16,375 nucleotides of DNA from Oscillospiraceae bacterium. Its GTDB lineage: Bacteria > Bacillota > Clostridia > Oscillospirales > Ruminococcaceae. The stretch is taken from positions 1 to 16,375 of the forward strand of contig JAEDOB010000018.1 in assembly GCA_016302225.1 (NCBI GenBank), in the 5' to 3' direction. Numbering within the stretch: the first letter of the stretch is position 1; every line of letters starts with the position of its first letter. This document shows positions 1 through 6,838 of this stretch, piece by piece. The translations under genes were made by a program, and so were the position numbers. The notes beneath the pieces are model-generated. The model did not search any database. It had not been told where the DNA came from and was given only the letters and a program-made list of their open reading frames with translations.

Positions 1-506
1 CCGATCTTGAACGGCTGGCGCTTGAAGCCGAGCCTATGGTGTCCTTCATCGACCCAGACGCACCCGAGTTTACGCCTCAGGGAAATATCCCCGAAAGAGT
101 AAGAGATTTTTGCAGAAGGACAAATCAGCCCGTACCCGAAACGGTTGGGGAGGTAATGCGCTGCATTTATCAGAGCCTTGCGCTGAAATATCGTCAGGCA
201 TTTGACGAGATAAGGGCTTGCACGGGCAGGGAATACCGTTCCATACATCTAATCGGCGGGGGGACGAAGGACGGTCTGCTTTGCAAAATGACTGCGTCCG
301 CCTGTGACTGTACGGTCTATGCGGGTCCCGCAGAAGCTACCGTTTTCGGAAATGCGGCTATTCAGTTTATTTCTCACGGAGATATTTCAGACATCAAGAC
401 GGCGAGAAAGATAATCGCAGCGTCAAACGAGATAAAGAGCTATTCTCCCGAAAATGCGGAGGAATGGCAGGTTGCGTTTGAGGTATTCAAAACTATTGTA
501 AAATAA
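1..506 (+). CDS. Rhamnulokinase-family sugar kinase, C-terminal part (FGGY family)
   Basis: This is the 3' end of a carbohydrate kinase whose start lies before the window; the frame is open from base 3. Seen in the sequence: the IHLIGGGTKDGLL stretch and the AGPAEATVFGNAAIQF stretch, which match the ATP-binding end of the FGGY fold in RhaB-type enzymes (AGPxEATxxGN is characteristic), plus the FIDPDAPEF and SLALKYR blocks typical of rhamnulokinases. Family role: ATP-dependent phosphorylation of a ketose deoxysugar (L-rhamnulose to L-rhamnulose 1-phosphate) in the cytoplasm. It is followed after 21 bases by L-fucose isomerase, so it probably sits in the same operon. In that setting the real substrate may be L-fuculose, since RhaB-like kinases next to fucI in Firmicutes are often the working fuculokinases. 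Family assignment is firm; substrate is not. Confidence 0.88.
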   Translation, partial: DLERLALEAEPMVSFIDPDAPEFTPQGNIPERVRDFCRRTNQPVPETVGEVMRCIYQSLALKYRQAFDEIRACTGREYRSIHLIGGGTKDGLLCKMTASACDCTVYAGPAEATVFGNAAIQFISHGDISDIKTARKIIAASNEIKSYSPENAEEWQVAFEVFKTIVK

Positions 507-514
507 AATATGAA

Positions 515-520
515 CAGGAG
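515..520 (+). promoter_or_regulatory. Ribosome binding site that sets the fucI start
   Basis: CAGGAG lies 7 bases before the ATG at 528. The alternative upstream ATG at 510 has no such site and would place this motif inside the coding region, so 528 is preferred. Confidence 0.8.
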
Positions 521-527
521 AATTATT

Positions 528-2300
528 ATGTACCCAAGAATTGGAATCAGACCGGTTATTGACGGCAGACAGATGGGAATAAGAGAGAGCCTTGAAGATC
601 AGACTATGAACATGGCGAGGGCGGCAAAGGAACTTATCGAGGCAAATTGTACATATCCCGACGGAACTCCCGTCCAGTGCGTTATTGGTCCCTGCACGAT
701 CGGCGGCGGTGCAGAAGCGGCGAAAACTCAGGAGTATTTCTCCACCCGCAACATTGCCGCAACTCTCTCCGTAACTCCCTGCTGGTGCTACGGTTCGGAA
801 ACTATGGATCTTGACCCGTTGACTGTTAAGGCGGTTTGGGGCTTTAACGGCACGGAGCGTCCCGGTGCGGTATATCTTGCGGCGGTAATGGCTGCTCATG
901 CTCAGAAGGGGCTGCCTGCGTTTGCAATTTACGGACATGATGTTCAGGATGCTGATGACACTTCCATTCCCGCAGATGTTTCCGAAAAAATTCTCAGATT
1001 TGCTCGCTGTGCGGTTGCTGTGGGCTGTATGAGAAACAAGGCTTATGTTGGTCTGGGAGCGGTTTCTATGGGAATTGCAGGTTCGCAGTGCAGTCCCGAC
1101 TTTTTGCAGAAATATCTCGGCATCAGAGCGGAATATGTTGATATGACCGAGATACTCCGCAGAATGAAGCTGGAGATCTACGACCATGACGAATACGAAA
1201 AGGCACTTGCATGGACAAAGGCAAACTGCCCCGAGGGAATGGACGTAAACGACGGTCCCAACCCCGGAAACAAGGACGTTATGAGTCATGAGCAGCAGTG
1301 GGAATTCTGCGTTAAGATGACTCTTATTATCCGTGATATTATGCTGGGAAATCCCAAGCTTGCCGAGATGGGCTGGAAGGAAGAATCCAACGGCAGAAAC
1401 GCCATTTACGGCGGTTTCCAGGGTCAGAGAATGTGGACAGACTGGCTCCCCAACGGCGATTTTTCCGAGGCGATACTCAATTCCACCTTCAATTGGAACG
1501 GCAAAAAGCAGCCCACTCTCCTTGCTACGGAAAATGACGGTCTGAACGGTACAGCTATGCTTTTCGGCAATCTGCTGACAGGCACGGCAAGCGTTTTTGC
1601 CGATGTCCGCACCTATTGGAGCCCCGAAGCAGTTGAGCGTGTTACAGGCAAAAAGCCCGAAGGCAGGGCTGCAAACGGCTTTATCCATCTGATAAATTCG
1701 GGTGCTGCCGCTCTGGACGGAACCGGTCTTGCTGTTGACGAAAACGGCAATAACTGCATGAAGCCTTGGTGGAAGGTGACCGACAAGGACATTGATTCTA
1801 TTTTGAAGGCTGTTGACTGGTGTCCCGCAAATCTTGGCTATTTCAGAGGCGGCGGATTCTCATCTCACTTCAAAACACAGGCTGAGATGCCCGTTACTAT
1901 GATCAGGCTGAACATTATCGACGGTCTGGGACCTGTTTTGCAGATCGCCGAGGGCTACACCGTAACTCTCCCCGATGAGATACACGTTCCTCTTGATATG
2001 AGAACCGACAAGACATGGCCTACCACATGGTTCGTTCCAAACCTTGTGGAGGACGGAAATCCCGCATTCAAGGACGTTTATTCCGTAATGGCAAACTGGG
2101 GCGCAAACCACGGTTCTCTCACATACGGTCACATCGGCGCAGACCTTATCACGCTGGCTTCAATGCTGAGAATTCCCGTTGCAATGCACAATGTTCCCGC
2201 CGAGAAGATATACCGTCCTCACGCTTGGACTGCATTCGGCACAAAGGACGCCGAGTCCGCCGATTACAGGGCTTGCGAAAAGTACGGTCCGCTTTACTGA
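528..2300 (+). CDS. fucI: L-fucose isomerase
   Basis: Interconverts L-fucose and L-fuculose (and usually D-arabinose/D-ribulose) in the cytoplasm with Mn2+, the first step of fucose breakdown. From ATG 528 the protein has 590 residues, essentially the length of the E. coli enzyme (591). The N-terminus YPRIGIRPVIDGR and the core ATENDGLNG and FADVRTYWSPEAVERVTG are classic FucI blocks. The expected metal ligands are seen as Glu335 (ATEND), Asp359 (FADVRT) and a His in WGANHG (residue 528), matching Glu337, Asp361 and His528 of the E. coli protein. The start is chosen by CAGGAG 7 bases upstream; a longer form from ATG 510 would add MNRRII and lacks a binding site. It is the last gene of the sugar-kinase operon. 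The aldolase expected to complete the pathway is not in the window. Confidence 0.96.
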   Translation: MYPRIGIRPVIDGRQMGIRESLEDQTMNMARAAKELIEANCTYPDGTPVQCVIGPCTIGGGAEAAKTQEYFSTRNIAATLSVTPCWCYGSETMDLDPLTVKAVWGFNGTERPGAVYLAAVMAAHAQKGLPAFAIYGHDVQDADDTSIPADVSEKILRFARCAVAVGCMRNKAYVGLGAVSMGIAGSQCSPDFLQKYLGIRAEYVDMTEILRRMKLEIYDHDEYEKALAWTKANCPEGMDVNDGPNPGNKDVMSHEQQWEFCVKMTLIIRDIMLGNPKLAEMGWKEESNGRNAIYGGFQGQRMWTDWLPNGDFSEAILNSTFNWNGKKQPTLLATENDGLNGTAMLFGNLLTGTASVFADVRTYWSPEAVERVTGKKPEGRAANGFIHLINSGAAALDGTGLAVDENGNNCMKPWWKVTDKDIDSILKAVDWCPANLGYFRGGGFSSHFKTQAEMPVTMIRLNIIDGLGPVLQIAEGYTVTLPDEIHVPLDMRTDKTWPTTWFVPNLVEDGNPAFKDVYSVMANWGANHGSLTYGHIGADLITLASMLRIPVAMHNVPAEKIYRPHAWTAFGTKDAESADYRACEKYGPLY

Positions 2301-2351
2301 TTTTCTGTACAGTTTTTACCGCAAATAATCCTTAAATCTACGCAAATAATA

Positions 2352-2394
2352 ATACCGTACATCGGAGAATTTCCCGATGTACGGTATGTTTTTT
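2352..2394 (+). terminator. Intrinsic terminator after fucI
   Basis: A perfect 14-bp stem (arms 2352-2365 and 2374-2387) with an 8-base loop is followed by six Ts at 2389-2394. It lies 51 bases after the fucI stop and just before the convergent kinase gene ends. The minus-strand side is followed by an AT-rich run (TTATTATTTG), so it may act weakly in both directions. Confidence 0.9.
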
Positions 2395-2403
2395 CTGAAA
2401 AAA

Positions 2404-3366
2404 TCAAAGTCTGCGAACGTTTTTCATACATTCCAGAATTTCCTCGTTTGACGGCATTGAGGGGATAGCACCGTATTTTGTGGAGCAGAGCGCACCGCAG
2501 GCGTTGGCGTAATCGGCAATGCTTTCCAGCTCGGAAATATCCAGCTCCTCGGGCTTTTTGCCTGTTTCTGCAAGCTTAGCAAGAAATGCGCCCTGAAAGC
2601 TGTCGCCCGTGCCGAGAGTGTCCAGAACATCGACCTTGTATGAAGTCGAGCGGATAATTCCCTTTTTTGTCGCAATAACGCAGCCCTTTGCGCCCTGTGT
2701 GACAATGACAGCTTTTACGCCCTTTGACAGCAGGACTGCCGTTCCCGTCAGCATATTGTCATAATCGGTGATGATCTTCAGCTCCTTTTCGGAAACCTTG
2801 ATAATGTCGCAGAGGGGAACAACGCTTCTCATTATCTTAAACGCCTCCGACTTGGACTCCCAAAGCTGTTCGCGCCAGTTGGGATCGTAGGAGATTATTT
2901 TTCCCTGCTCCTTGCAGTATTCGATGGCGTTCAGCGTTGCCGAACGTGTCGGTTCGTCGGTAAGGGAGAGTGCGCCGAAGTGTATGATCTTGCATTTGTC
3001 CAGCTGGGACTTCTTTATCTCGTTAAAGTTCAGATTGACATCGGCGGAATTTTTGCGGTAGAACACAAATTCACGCTCGTTATCCTCGTCCGTACCCACA
3101 AACGCAAGTGTGGTCTGATGATCCTTGTCGAGAATAACTCCGCTTGTGTCAACGCCGTGGCTTTCAAGCTCCGATTTAAGATATTTTCCGAAAAGGTCCT
3201 TGCCAAGCTTTCCGATAAATGCCGAAGATGCTCCCGCTCTTGCAGCCATAACAGCGACCATTGCGGGTGCTCCGCCCGGATTGCGGTAGAAGCGCACAGC
3301 ACCATCGGGGGTGGTTTCAGCGGTGAAATCAACAAGCATTTCGCCGATAGAAATAATATCAGCCAT
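2404..3366 (-). CDS. PfkB-family sugar kinase, fructokinase-like
   Basis: A ribokinase/PfkB-fold kinase of 320 residues that probably phosphorylates fructose or a related sugar with ATP. Seen: N-terminal DIISIGEMLVDF, the GGAPA segment at residues 31-35, a FYRxxSAD lid-type block (102-109) typical of fructokinases, and the C-terminal signature DTLGTGDSF (249-257) with the anion hole and catalytic base Asp255. Odd: residue 36, where GGAPAN enzymes carry a conserved Asn, is Met here; the codon is clearly ATG. The start is taken at the ATG at 3366, which has GGGG eight bases upstream; the ATG at 3372 lies only two bases from that site. It is a single-gene unit with an extended -10 promoter. Family is certain; fructose is the best guess, and 2-keto-3-deoxygluconate or another sugar cannot be excluded. 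Confidence 0.85.
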   Translation of the reverse strand: MADIISIGEMLVDFTAETTPDGAVRFYRNPGGAPAMVAVMAARAGASSAFIGKLGKDLFGKYLKSELESHGVDTSGVILDKDHQTTLAFVGTDEDNEREFVFYRKNSADVNLNFNEIKKSQLDKCKIIHFGALSLTDEPTRSATLNAIEYCKEQGKIISYDPNWREQLWESKSEAFKIMRSVVPLCDIIKVSEKELKIITDYDNMLTGTAVLLSKGVKAVIVTQGAKGCVIATKKGIIRSTSYKVDVLDTLGTGDSFQGAFLAKLAETGKKPEELDISELESIADYANACGALCSTKYGAIPSMPSNEEILECMKNVRRL

Positions 3367-3399
3367 TTTCATTACCCCATTCTAAAATTACTTAATTAT

Positions 3400-3408
3400 A
3401 TTATAGCA
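3400..3408 (-). promoter_or_regulatory. Extended -10 promoter of the PfkB-family kinase gene
   Basis: The minus strand reads TGCTATAAT, a perfect extended -10. No good -35 is visible at 17 bp, which extended -10 promoters tolerate. It predicts a short leader of about 27 bases. Confidence 0.65.
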
Positions 3409-3439
3409 CATTATCTGAATATTCGGCACAAATAATGTG
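3407..3439. repeat. Inverted repeat in the divergent kinase/lnt intergenic region
   Basis: CACATTAT (3407-3414) and ATAATGTG (3432-3439) are perfect 8-bp inverted arms 17 bases apart, with a GAATATTC palindrome (3417-3424) between them. The left arm touches the extended -10 of the minus-strand promoter and the right arm lies just upstream of the putative lnt -10. It could be an operator or chance in AT-rich DNA. Confidence 0.4.
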
Positions 3440-3445
3440 AAGATT

Positions 3446-3454
3446 TGTTAAAAT
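3446..3454 (+). promoter_or_regulatory. Possible extended -10 promoter of lnt
   Basis: TGTTAAAAT fits the extended -10 pattern (TG, one base, TAAAAT) and lies 28 bases before the GTG start. No convincing -35 is seen. Confidence 0.4.
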
Positions 3455-3482
3455 TTCAGTTAATTTCAAGGGAGGAAGAGAA

Positions 3483-4991
3483 GTGAAAGCACATTTGCAC
3501 AGATATTTCTCCCTGTTCTCGGGAATTGCCCTTGCGGCGTCCTTTACATTCAGCGGCTGGAACCTGCTTTGCTTTGCGGCACTTATCCCCATGATGACAC
3601 GGATATTTGTCTGTCAAACGGCAAGAGAGCTGCGGCGGGAAACGCTGCTTTTCTCATACGGCTACTATATGCCGCTGCTTTCGTGGATATACGGAATTTA
3701 CGATATGCTGCCCTTTTCGGACGGGATAAACGCTTTTCTGCTGGTACTGCTGACGGCGATACTGCCTGCGCTGTTCGGGCTGATAATGTTTGCGGCAACG
3801 GCTGTGTTTGTCCGTGTGAAACAGTCCGATTTATGGGACAGTTCCAGATATGCGCTGCTTTTCTGCTTCGGGGAATTTCTGCTGGAAATTGTCCCGGGAT
3901 TTTCCTTTCCGTGGGGACGTGTGGGGACGATAACTGCGGTATTTACGCCCTTCATTCAGTCGGCGTCCCTGTTCGGGGGATTGTTTTTAAGCTTCCTTGT
4001 ACTGCTGGTAAACGGCGGAGCGGCGTACCTTATTGTCAACAGAAAACGCATAAACAGGGAGATGATAAGCGGTTCGGTTCTCATTATATGCGTCATCTCT
4101 TTGAATATTTCCTACGGATATTTGCGGATAAATCATTACGACTATTCCGCCGAGAAGAAAGCGGAGGTCGTTCTTGTTCAGGGAAATTTTTCGGGACGGC
4201 AAAAATGGTCGGCATCTCCCGACATTATGACCGGGAAATATATCAGCTTATCTGAGCTTGCCAAAACGGATAAAACGCAGCTGATAGTGTTTCCCGAAAC
4301 GGCAATAGCGGGATTTCTGGACAATGACGAATATCTCACGGTCGGTCTGCGAAAGCTTGCACGCAACAGCGGTTCGGTGCTGGTCACGGGGATTAACTGC
4401 CGTATGTGCGGGGAACGGTACAATTCTGCGGCGGCGTTTGAGCCTGACGGAACTGTTTCCGAGCCGTATTTCAAGCAGCGTCTGGTGCCCTTCGGGGAAT
4501 ATCTTCCGCTGGTGCCCGATTCGGCAGTTGACGGTTACAGCGGATATTCGGCGGGAATGGTTTCTTTTCCCATAGATACGTCGGCGGGCTGCGTGGGGAC
4601 GGTCATTTGCTATGAATCCGTTTACCCGGGAATATCCCGAAAAACCGTCAGAAACGGCGCAGAGCTTCTTGCCGTTATCACCAACGACTCATGGTTTGAC
4701 AACACCCGTGCGCTGGAGCAGCACCTTGCACATTCCGTTCTGCGGGCGGTGGAAAATAACCGCTGGGTGGTCAGGGCGGCAAATACGGCAGTAACGGCGG
4801 TCATATCTCCCACGGGCGAGATAACGGCAAAAGCCCCGCCTTACGTCCCCTGTGCGCTTAGGTCGCAGGCGGGACTGAAAACGGGGCTTTCTGTTTACGG
4901 TATTTTCGGGGACATTATCATTATCCCCGCACTTTGGCTTATCGCTTGCGGTCTGGGGGAGAAAAGACGGTCAGAAAACGTTGTACCATAG
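3483..4991 (+). CDS. lnt: Apolipoprotein N-acyltransferase
   Basis: A membrane enzyme that transfers an acyl chain from phospholipid to the free amino group of the lipoprotein N-terminal diacylglyceryl-cysteine. It has 502 residues, normal for Lnt. Several hydrophobic segments (about 10-45, 55-75, 83-110, 123-135, 155-185, 195-213) precede a nitrilase-fold domain (about 228-450), and one more membrane helix (about 470-490) follows. The triad is intact: Glu272 in FPETA, Lys331 in FKQRLVPFGEY, Cys376 in ICYES. Translation starts at GTG with a strong GGGAGG seven bases upstream. Odd: Lnt is typical of Gram-negative and actinobacterial cells, and its presence in what looks like a clostridial genome is notable. 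The last 21 bases overlap the convergent DUF4363 gene. Confidence 0.93.
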   Translation: MKAHLHRYFSLFSGIALAASFTFSGWNLLCFAALIPMMTRIFVCQTARELRRETLLFSYGYYMPLLSWIYGIYDMLPFSDGINAFLLVLLTAILPALFGLIMFAATAVFVRVKQSDLWDSSRYALLFCFGEFLLEIVPGFSFPWGRVGTITAVFTPFIQSASLFGGLFLSFLVLLVNGGAAYLIVNRKRINREMISGSVLIICVISLNISYGYLRINHYDYSAEKKAEVVLVQGNFSGRQKWSASPDIMTGKYISLSELAKTDKTQLIVFPETAIAGFLDNDEYLTVGLRKLARNSGSVLVTGINCRMCGERYNSAAAFEPDGTVSEPYFKQRLVPFGEYLPLVPDSAVDGYSGYSAGMVSFPIDTSAGCVGTVICYESVYPGISRKTVRNGAELLAVITNDSWFDNTRALEQHLAHSVLRAVENNRWVVRAANTAVTAVISPTGEITAKAPPYVPCALRSQAGLKTGLSVYGIFGDIIIIPALWLIACGLGEKRRSENVVP

Positions 4992-5348
4992 GGGAATTTC
5001 CGCTCCGTAAAGCCTTTCTATGCGCTTGGAAAGGCTCTTTATTTCCGATTCGGTTTCCTCCGCTTGGATATTTATCAGGGGGAGAAGCTTTGCAAAGGAG
5101 CTGTTTATTTCCTCCAGCCTGTCAAGGTCGACGATGACCGAGGCGGTGCGGCAGAATTTGTTCCAGTCGGCATACAGCACATCTGCTTTTCGGTAGGCTT
5201 CATCGTACCGTTCAAGCTCATAGAGCCGTGAAATATCCTCCAGATCATTGGTGAAATAGGTCGTGTTTTTTTTCAGCATATTCAGCGAAAGAAATGATGA
5301 AATGCAGATAAAAATCAGTAAGCATGCGCAGAGAATTATCCGTTTCAT
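4971..5348 (-). CDS. DUF4363 family small membrane-anchored protein
   Basis: A 125-residue protein of unknown function. An N-terminal hydrophobic segment after MKR (about residues 4-24) looks like a signal anchor, leaving a mostly helical, charged domain outside the membrane (about 30-120), ending in the EIPLWYNVF tail. Length, anchor, the DWNKF-like middle and the tail agree with the DUF4363 family. Its start overlaps the stop of the DUF421 gene by four bases (ATGA), with AAGGAG eight bases upstream inside that gene, so the two are translationally coupled. DUF421 and DUF4363 genes are commonly paired in Clostridia, suggesting a membrane complex, but no activity is known. The 3' end runs 21 bases into convergent lnt. 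Confidence 0.8.
   Translation of the reverse strand: MKRIILCACLLIFICISSFLSLNMLKKNTTYFTNDLEDISRLYELERYDEAYRKADVLYADWNKFCRTASVIVDLDRLEEINSSFAKLLPLINIQAEETESEIKSLSKRIERLYGAEIPLWYNVF
5011..5044 (+). terminator. Probable lnt terminator inside the DUF4363 gene
   Basis: On the plus strand, AGCCTTTC (5011-5018) and GAAAGGCT (5029-5036) form an 8-bp perfect stem with a 10-base loop, followed by CTTTATTT. It starts 20 bases after the lnt stop, where an intrinsic terminator would be expected, although the T run is broken. Confidence 0.5.
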
Positions 5349-6022
5349 AGCTGACGCTCCTTCTTTACGATTTTAAAGGTTCCGTCCGATTTAACGGACA
5401 TAAGGAAAATATCGGCGGTTTTCAGATGCTTGTTTGACAGTATTTCGGCAAACCGTTTTTCGGAAATTGCCGAGCGGTTTAAGGCTTCGGGGATAAGGAT
5501 ACCGTCCTGAACGATTATTACGGGCGGGTCCTCGGGATTTGCGTTTGCGCCAACATCGCCCTTTTCTGCCGCCTGAAACTTGGTTTTCTCGTAGACGGAC
5601 AGCGCGCCCGTAGTTTCCACCACGGCAAACTGCACCTCCGAAATATCGAATATTCCGTAGGAACGCAGAGCCTCCATCAGGTCGTCGATGGTATAGCGCA
5701 GCTCCTTCAGCTTTTTTTGGTCGATAACGCCGCCGCTGATGACAATGACGGGCTTGCCGCATAGTATTCGGCGGACACGCCAGCTGTGCAGCGACCAGAA
5801 TCCCACCAGAACGTCCAGTGCGGCAAGGGTGAATATGGGCACAAGCCCCGTTATCAGGGGGATAGACGGGTCCTCCACGGGCAGCGTTGCGATGTTTGAG
5901 ATAAGGATAGTTATGGCAAGCTCCGAGGGCTGCAGCTCGCCTATCTGACGCTTTCCCATAAGCCGTACCGCCGCAATTACAGCAGCGTACAGGATAGCCG
6001 CCCTGATGAATACTATTGACAT
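5345..6022 (-). CDS. DUF421 (YetF-like) membrane protein
   Basis: A 225-residue membrane protein of the DUF421/YetF family, whose biochemical role is not established. Seen: three hydrophobic segments (about 4-20, 33-50, 57-78), the family signature LMGKRQIGELQPSEL (21-35), then a soluble part with RRILCGKPVIVISGGVI (84-100) and a second small domain after about residue 150. B. subtilis relatives are linked to spore or envelope biology, so an envelope role is plausible but inferred. The ATG at 6022 has GGAG ten bases upstream, a slightly long spacing. It forms a two-gene operon with DUF4363 and has its own promoter just after the tcdA terminator. Confidence 0.88.
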   Translation of the reverse strand: MSIVFIRAAILYAAVIAAVRLMGKRQIGELQPSELAITILISNIATLPVEDPSIPLITGLVPIFTLAALDVLVGFWSLHSWRVRRILCGKPVIVISGGVIDQKKLKELRYTIDDLMEALRSYGIFDISEVQFAVVETTGALSVYEKTKFQAAEKGDVGANANPEDPPVIIVQDGILIPEALNRSAISEKRFAEILSNKHLKTADIFLMSVKSDGTFKIVKKERQL

Positions 6023-6049
6023 TTGCTTTCATCTCCGTTTTTTGGAGCT

Positions 6050-6079
6050 ATTATCTGCATATTTTCTCTAAATATTCAA
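6050..6079 (-). promoter_or_regulatory. Probable promoter of the DUF421-DUF4363 operon
   Basis: On the minus strand TTGAAT (6074-6079) and GATAAT (6050-6055) are separated by 18 bp. The -35 overlaps the T run of the upstream tcdA terminator, so one unit ends where the next begins. Confidence 0.55.
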
Positions 6080-6108
6080 AAACGGCTTGTCCGTCCGAAC
6101 AAGCCGTT
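6078..6108 (-). terminator. Intrinsic terminator after tcdA
   Basis: A 10-bp perfect stem (6081-6090 with 6099-6108, loop 6091-6098) is followed on the minus strand by TTTTT, four bases after the tcdA stop codon. It closes the permease-tcdA operon. Confidence 0.88.
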
Positions 6109-6111
6109 GAT

Positions 6112-6828
6112 TTACTGTGTAATGTCCGCAATATCCCTGATAACTTCGCCCGCTATCATCAGCCCCGCACAGGAGGGGACAAAGCTTACCGAGCCCACGT
6201 GTCTGCCCTTGCCGCTTTCGTCATCACATTCGCCCATATGAGGGACTGCCTTTTCCTCTGAAAACAGCACCTTTAGATGATTTATCCCACGTTTGCGAAG
6301 CTCATACCGCATGACCTTTGCAAGGGGACAGGTGTGCGTCTTGGAAATATCGGTTATATGAAGCTTGTCGGGATAAAGCTTGTTTCCCGTTCCCATTGAG
6401 GAAATCATGGGAATATTCAGCCGAACCGATTCCGACGCAAGGAACAGCTTGGACGGCACGGAATCTATGGCATCAACGATATAATCATATTCCGAAAGGT
6501 CGATCTCGGAAGAGTTTTCTGCCGAATAAAACATTGTGTACAGATTTACCCTGCAATTGGGGTTAATGTCAGCTATACGCTTTGCGCAGACCTCCGTTTT
6601 ATACTGTCCGACGGTGCTGTGCAGGGCGATAAGCTGGCGGTTTATGTTTGTCAGGGAAACGGTGTCATTGTCAACAATGCCGATTTTTCCAACGCCGCCC
6701 CGTGCAAGTGCCTCAATAACATAGGAGCCGACACCGCCCGCTCCGAACACTATTACAGCGGCTTCGGACAGCTTTTTTTGCTTGTCCGAGCCTATCATCA
6801 TTCGCATTCTTGAAAATTCATCTGCCAT
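6112..6828 (-). CDS. tcdA: tRNA threonylcarbamoyladenosine dehydratase (ThiF/E1-like)
   Basis: Predicted to dehydrate t6A37 of tRNAs to its cyclic form ct6A using ATP, in the cytoplasm. From ATG 6828 the protein has 238 residues. Seen: the nucleotide-binding loop GAGGVGS (29-35), the acidic residue after strand 2 in VDNDTVS (Asp53), NINRQ (61-65) and VDAIDS (118-123), all in E1-fold order. The C-terminal CDDESGKGRHVGSVSFVPS block is diagnostic for the TcdA/YgdL group rather than MoeB or ThiF. The start is chosen because GAGG lies eight bases upstream, overlapping the stop of the preceding permease gene; an upstream start at 6861 would overlap that gene by 23 bases. Third gene of the operon; no functional tie to the permeases is evident. 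Confidence 0.9.
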   Translation of the reverse strand: MADEFSRMRMMIGSDKQKKLSEAAVIVFGAGGVGSYVIEALARGGVGKIGIVDNDTVSLTNINRQLIALHSTVGQYKTEVCAKRIADINPNCRVNLYTMFYSAENSSEIDLSEYDYIVDAIDSVPSKLFLASESVRLNIPMISSMGTGNKLYPDKLHITDISKTHTCPLAKVMRYELRKRGINHLKVLFSEEKAVPHMGECDDESGKGRHVGSVSFVPSCAGLMIAGEVIRDIADITQ

Positions 6829-6838
6829 TTTTTCAACC

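Noticed and set aside
423..1688. Long minus-strand open frame (421 codons) opposite fucI
   Set aside because: It lies antisense to a fully conserved enzyme, has no recognisable motif or ribosome site, and arises from codon bias in fucI.
4909..4931. CGGGGA/TCCCCG hairpin near the end of lnt as a terminator for the DUF4363 gene
   Set aside because: On the minus strand the stem is followed by GAAAATACC, with no T run, and it lies within conserved lnt coding sequence.
5391..6032. Minus-strand frame of 213 codons overlapping the DUF421 gene
   Set aside because: Its start is only two bases from the GGAG, and the product is Arg/Gly-rich with no family features; the DUF421 frame carries clear membrane segments and signature motifs.
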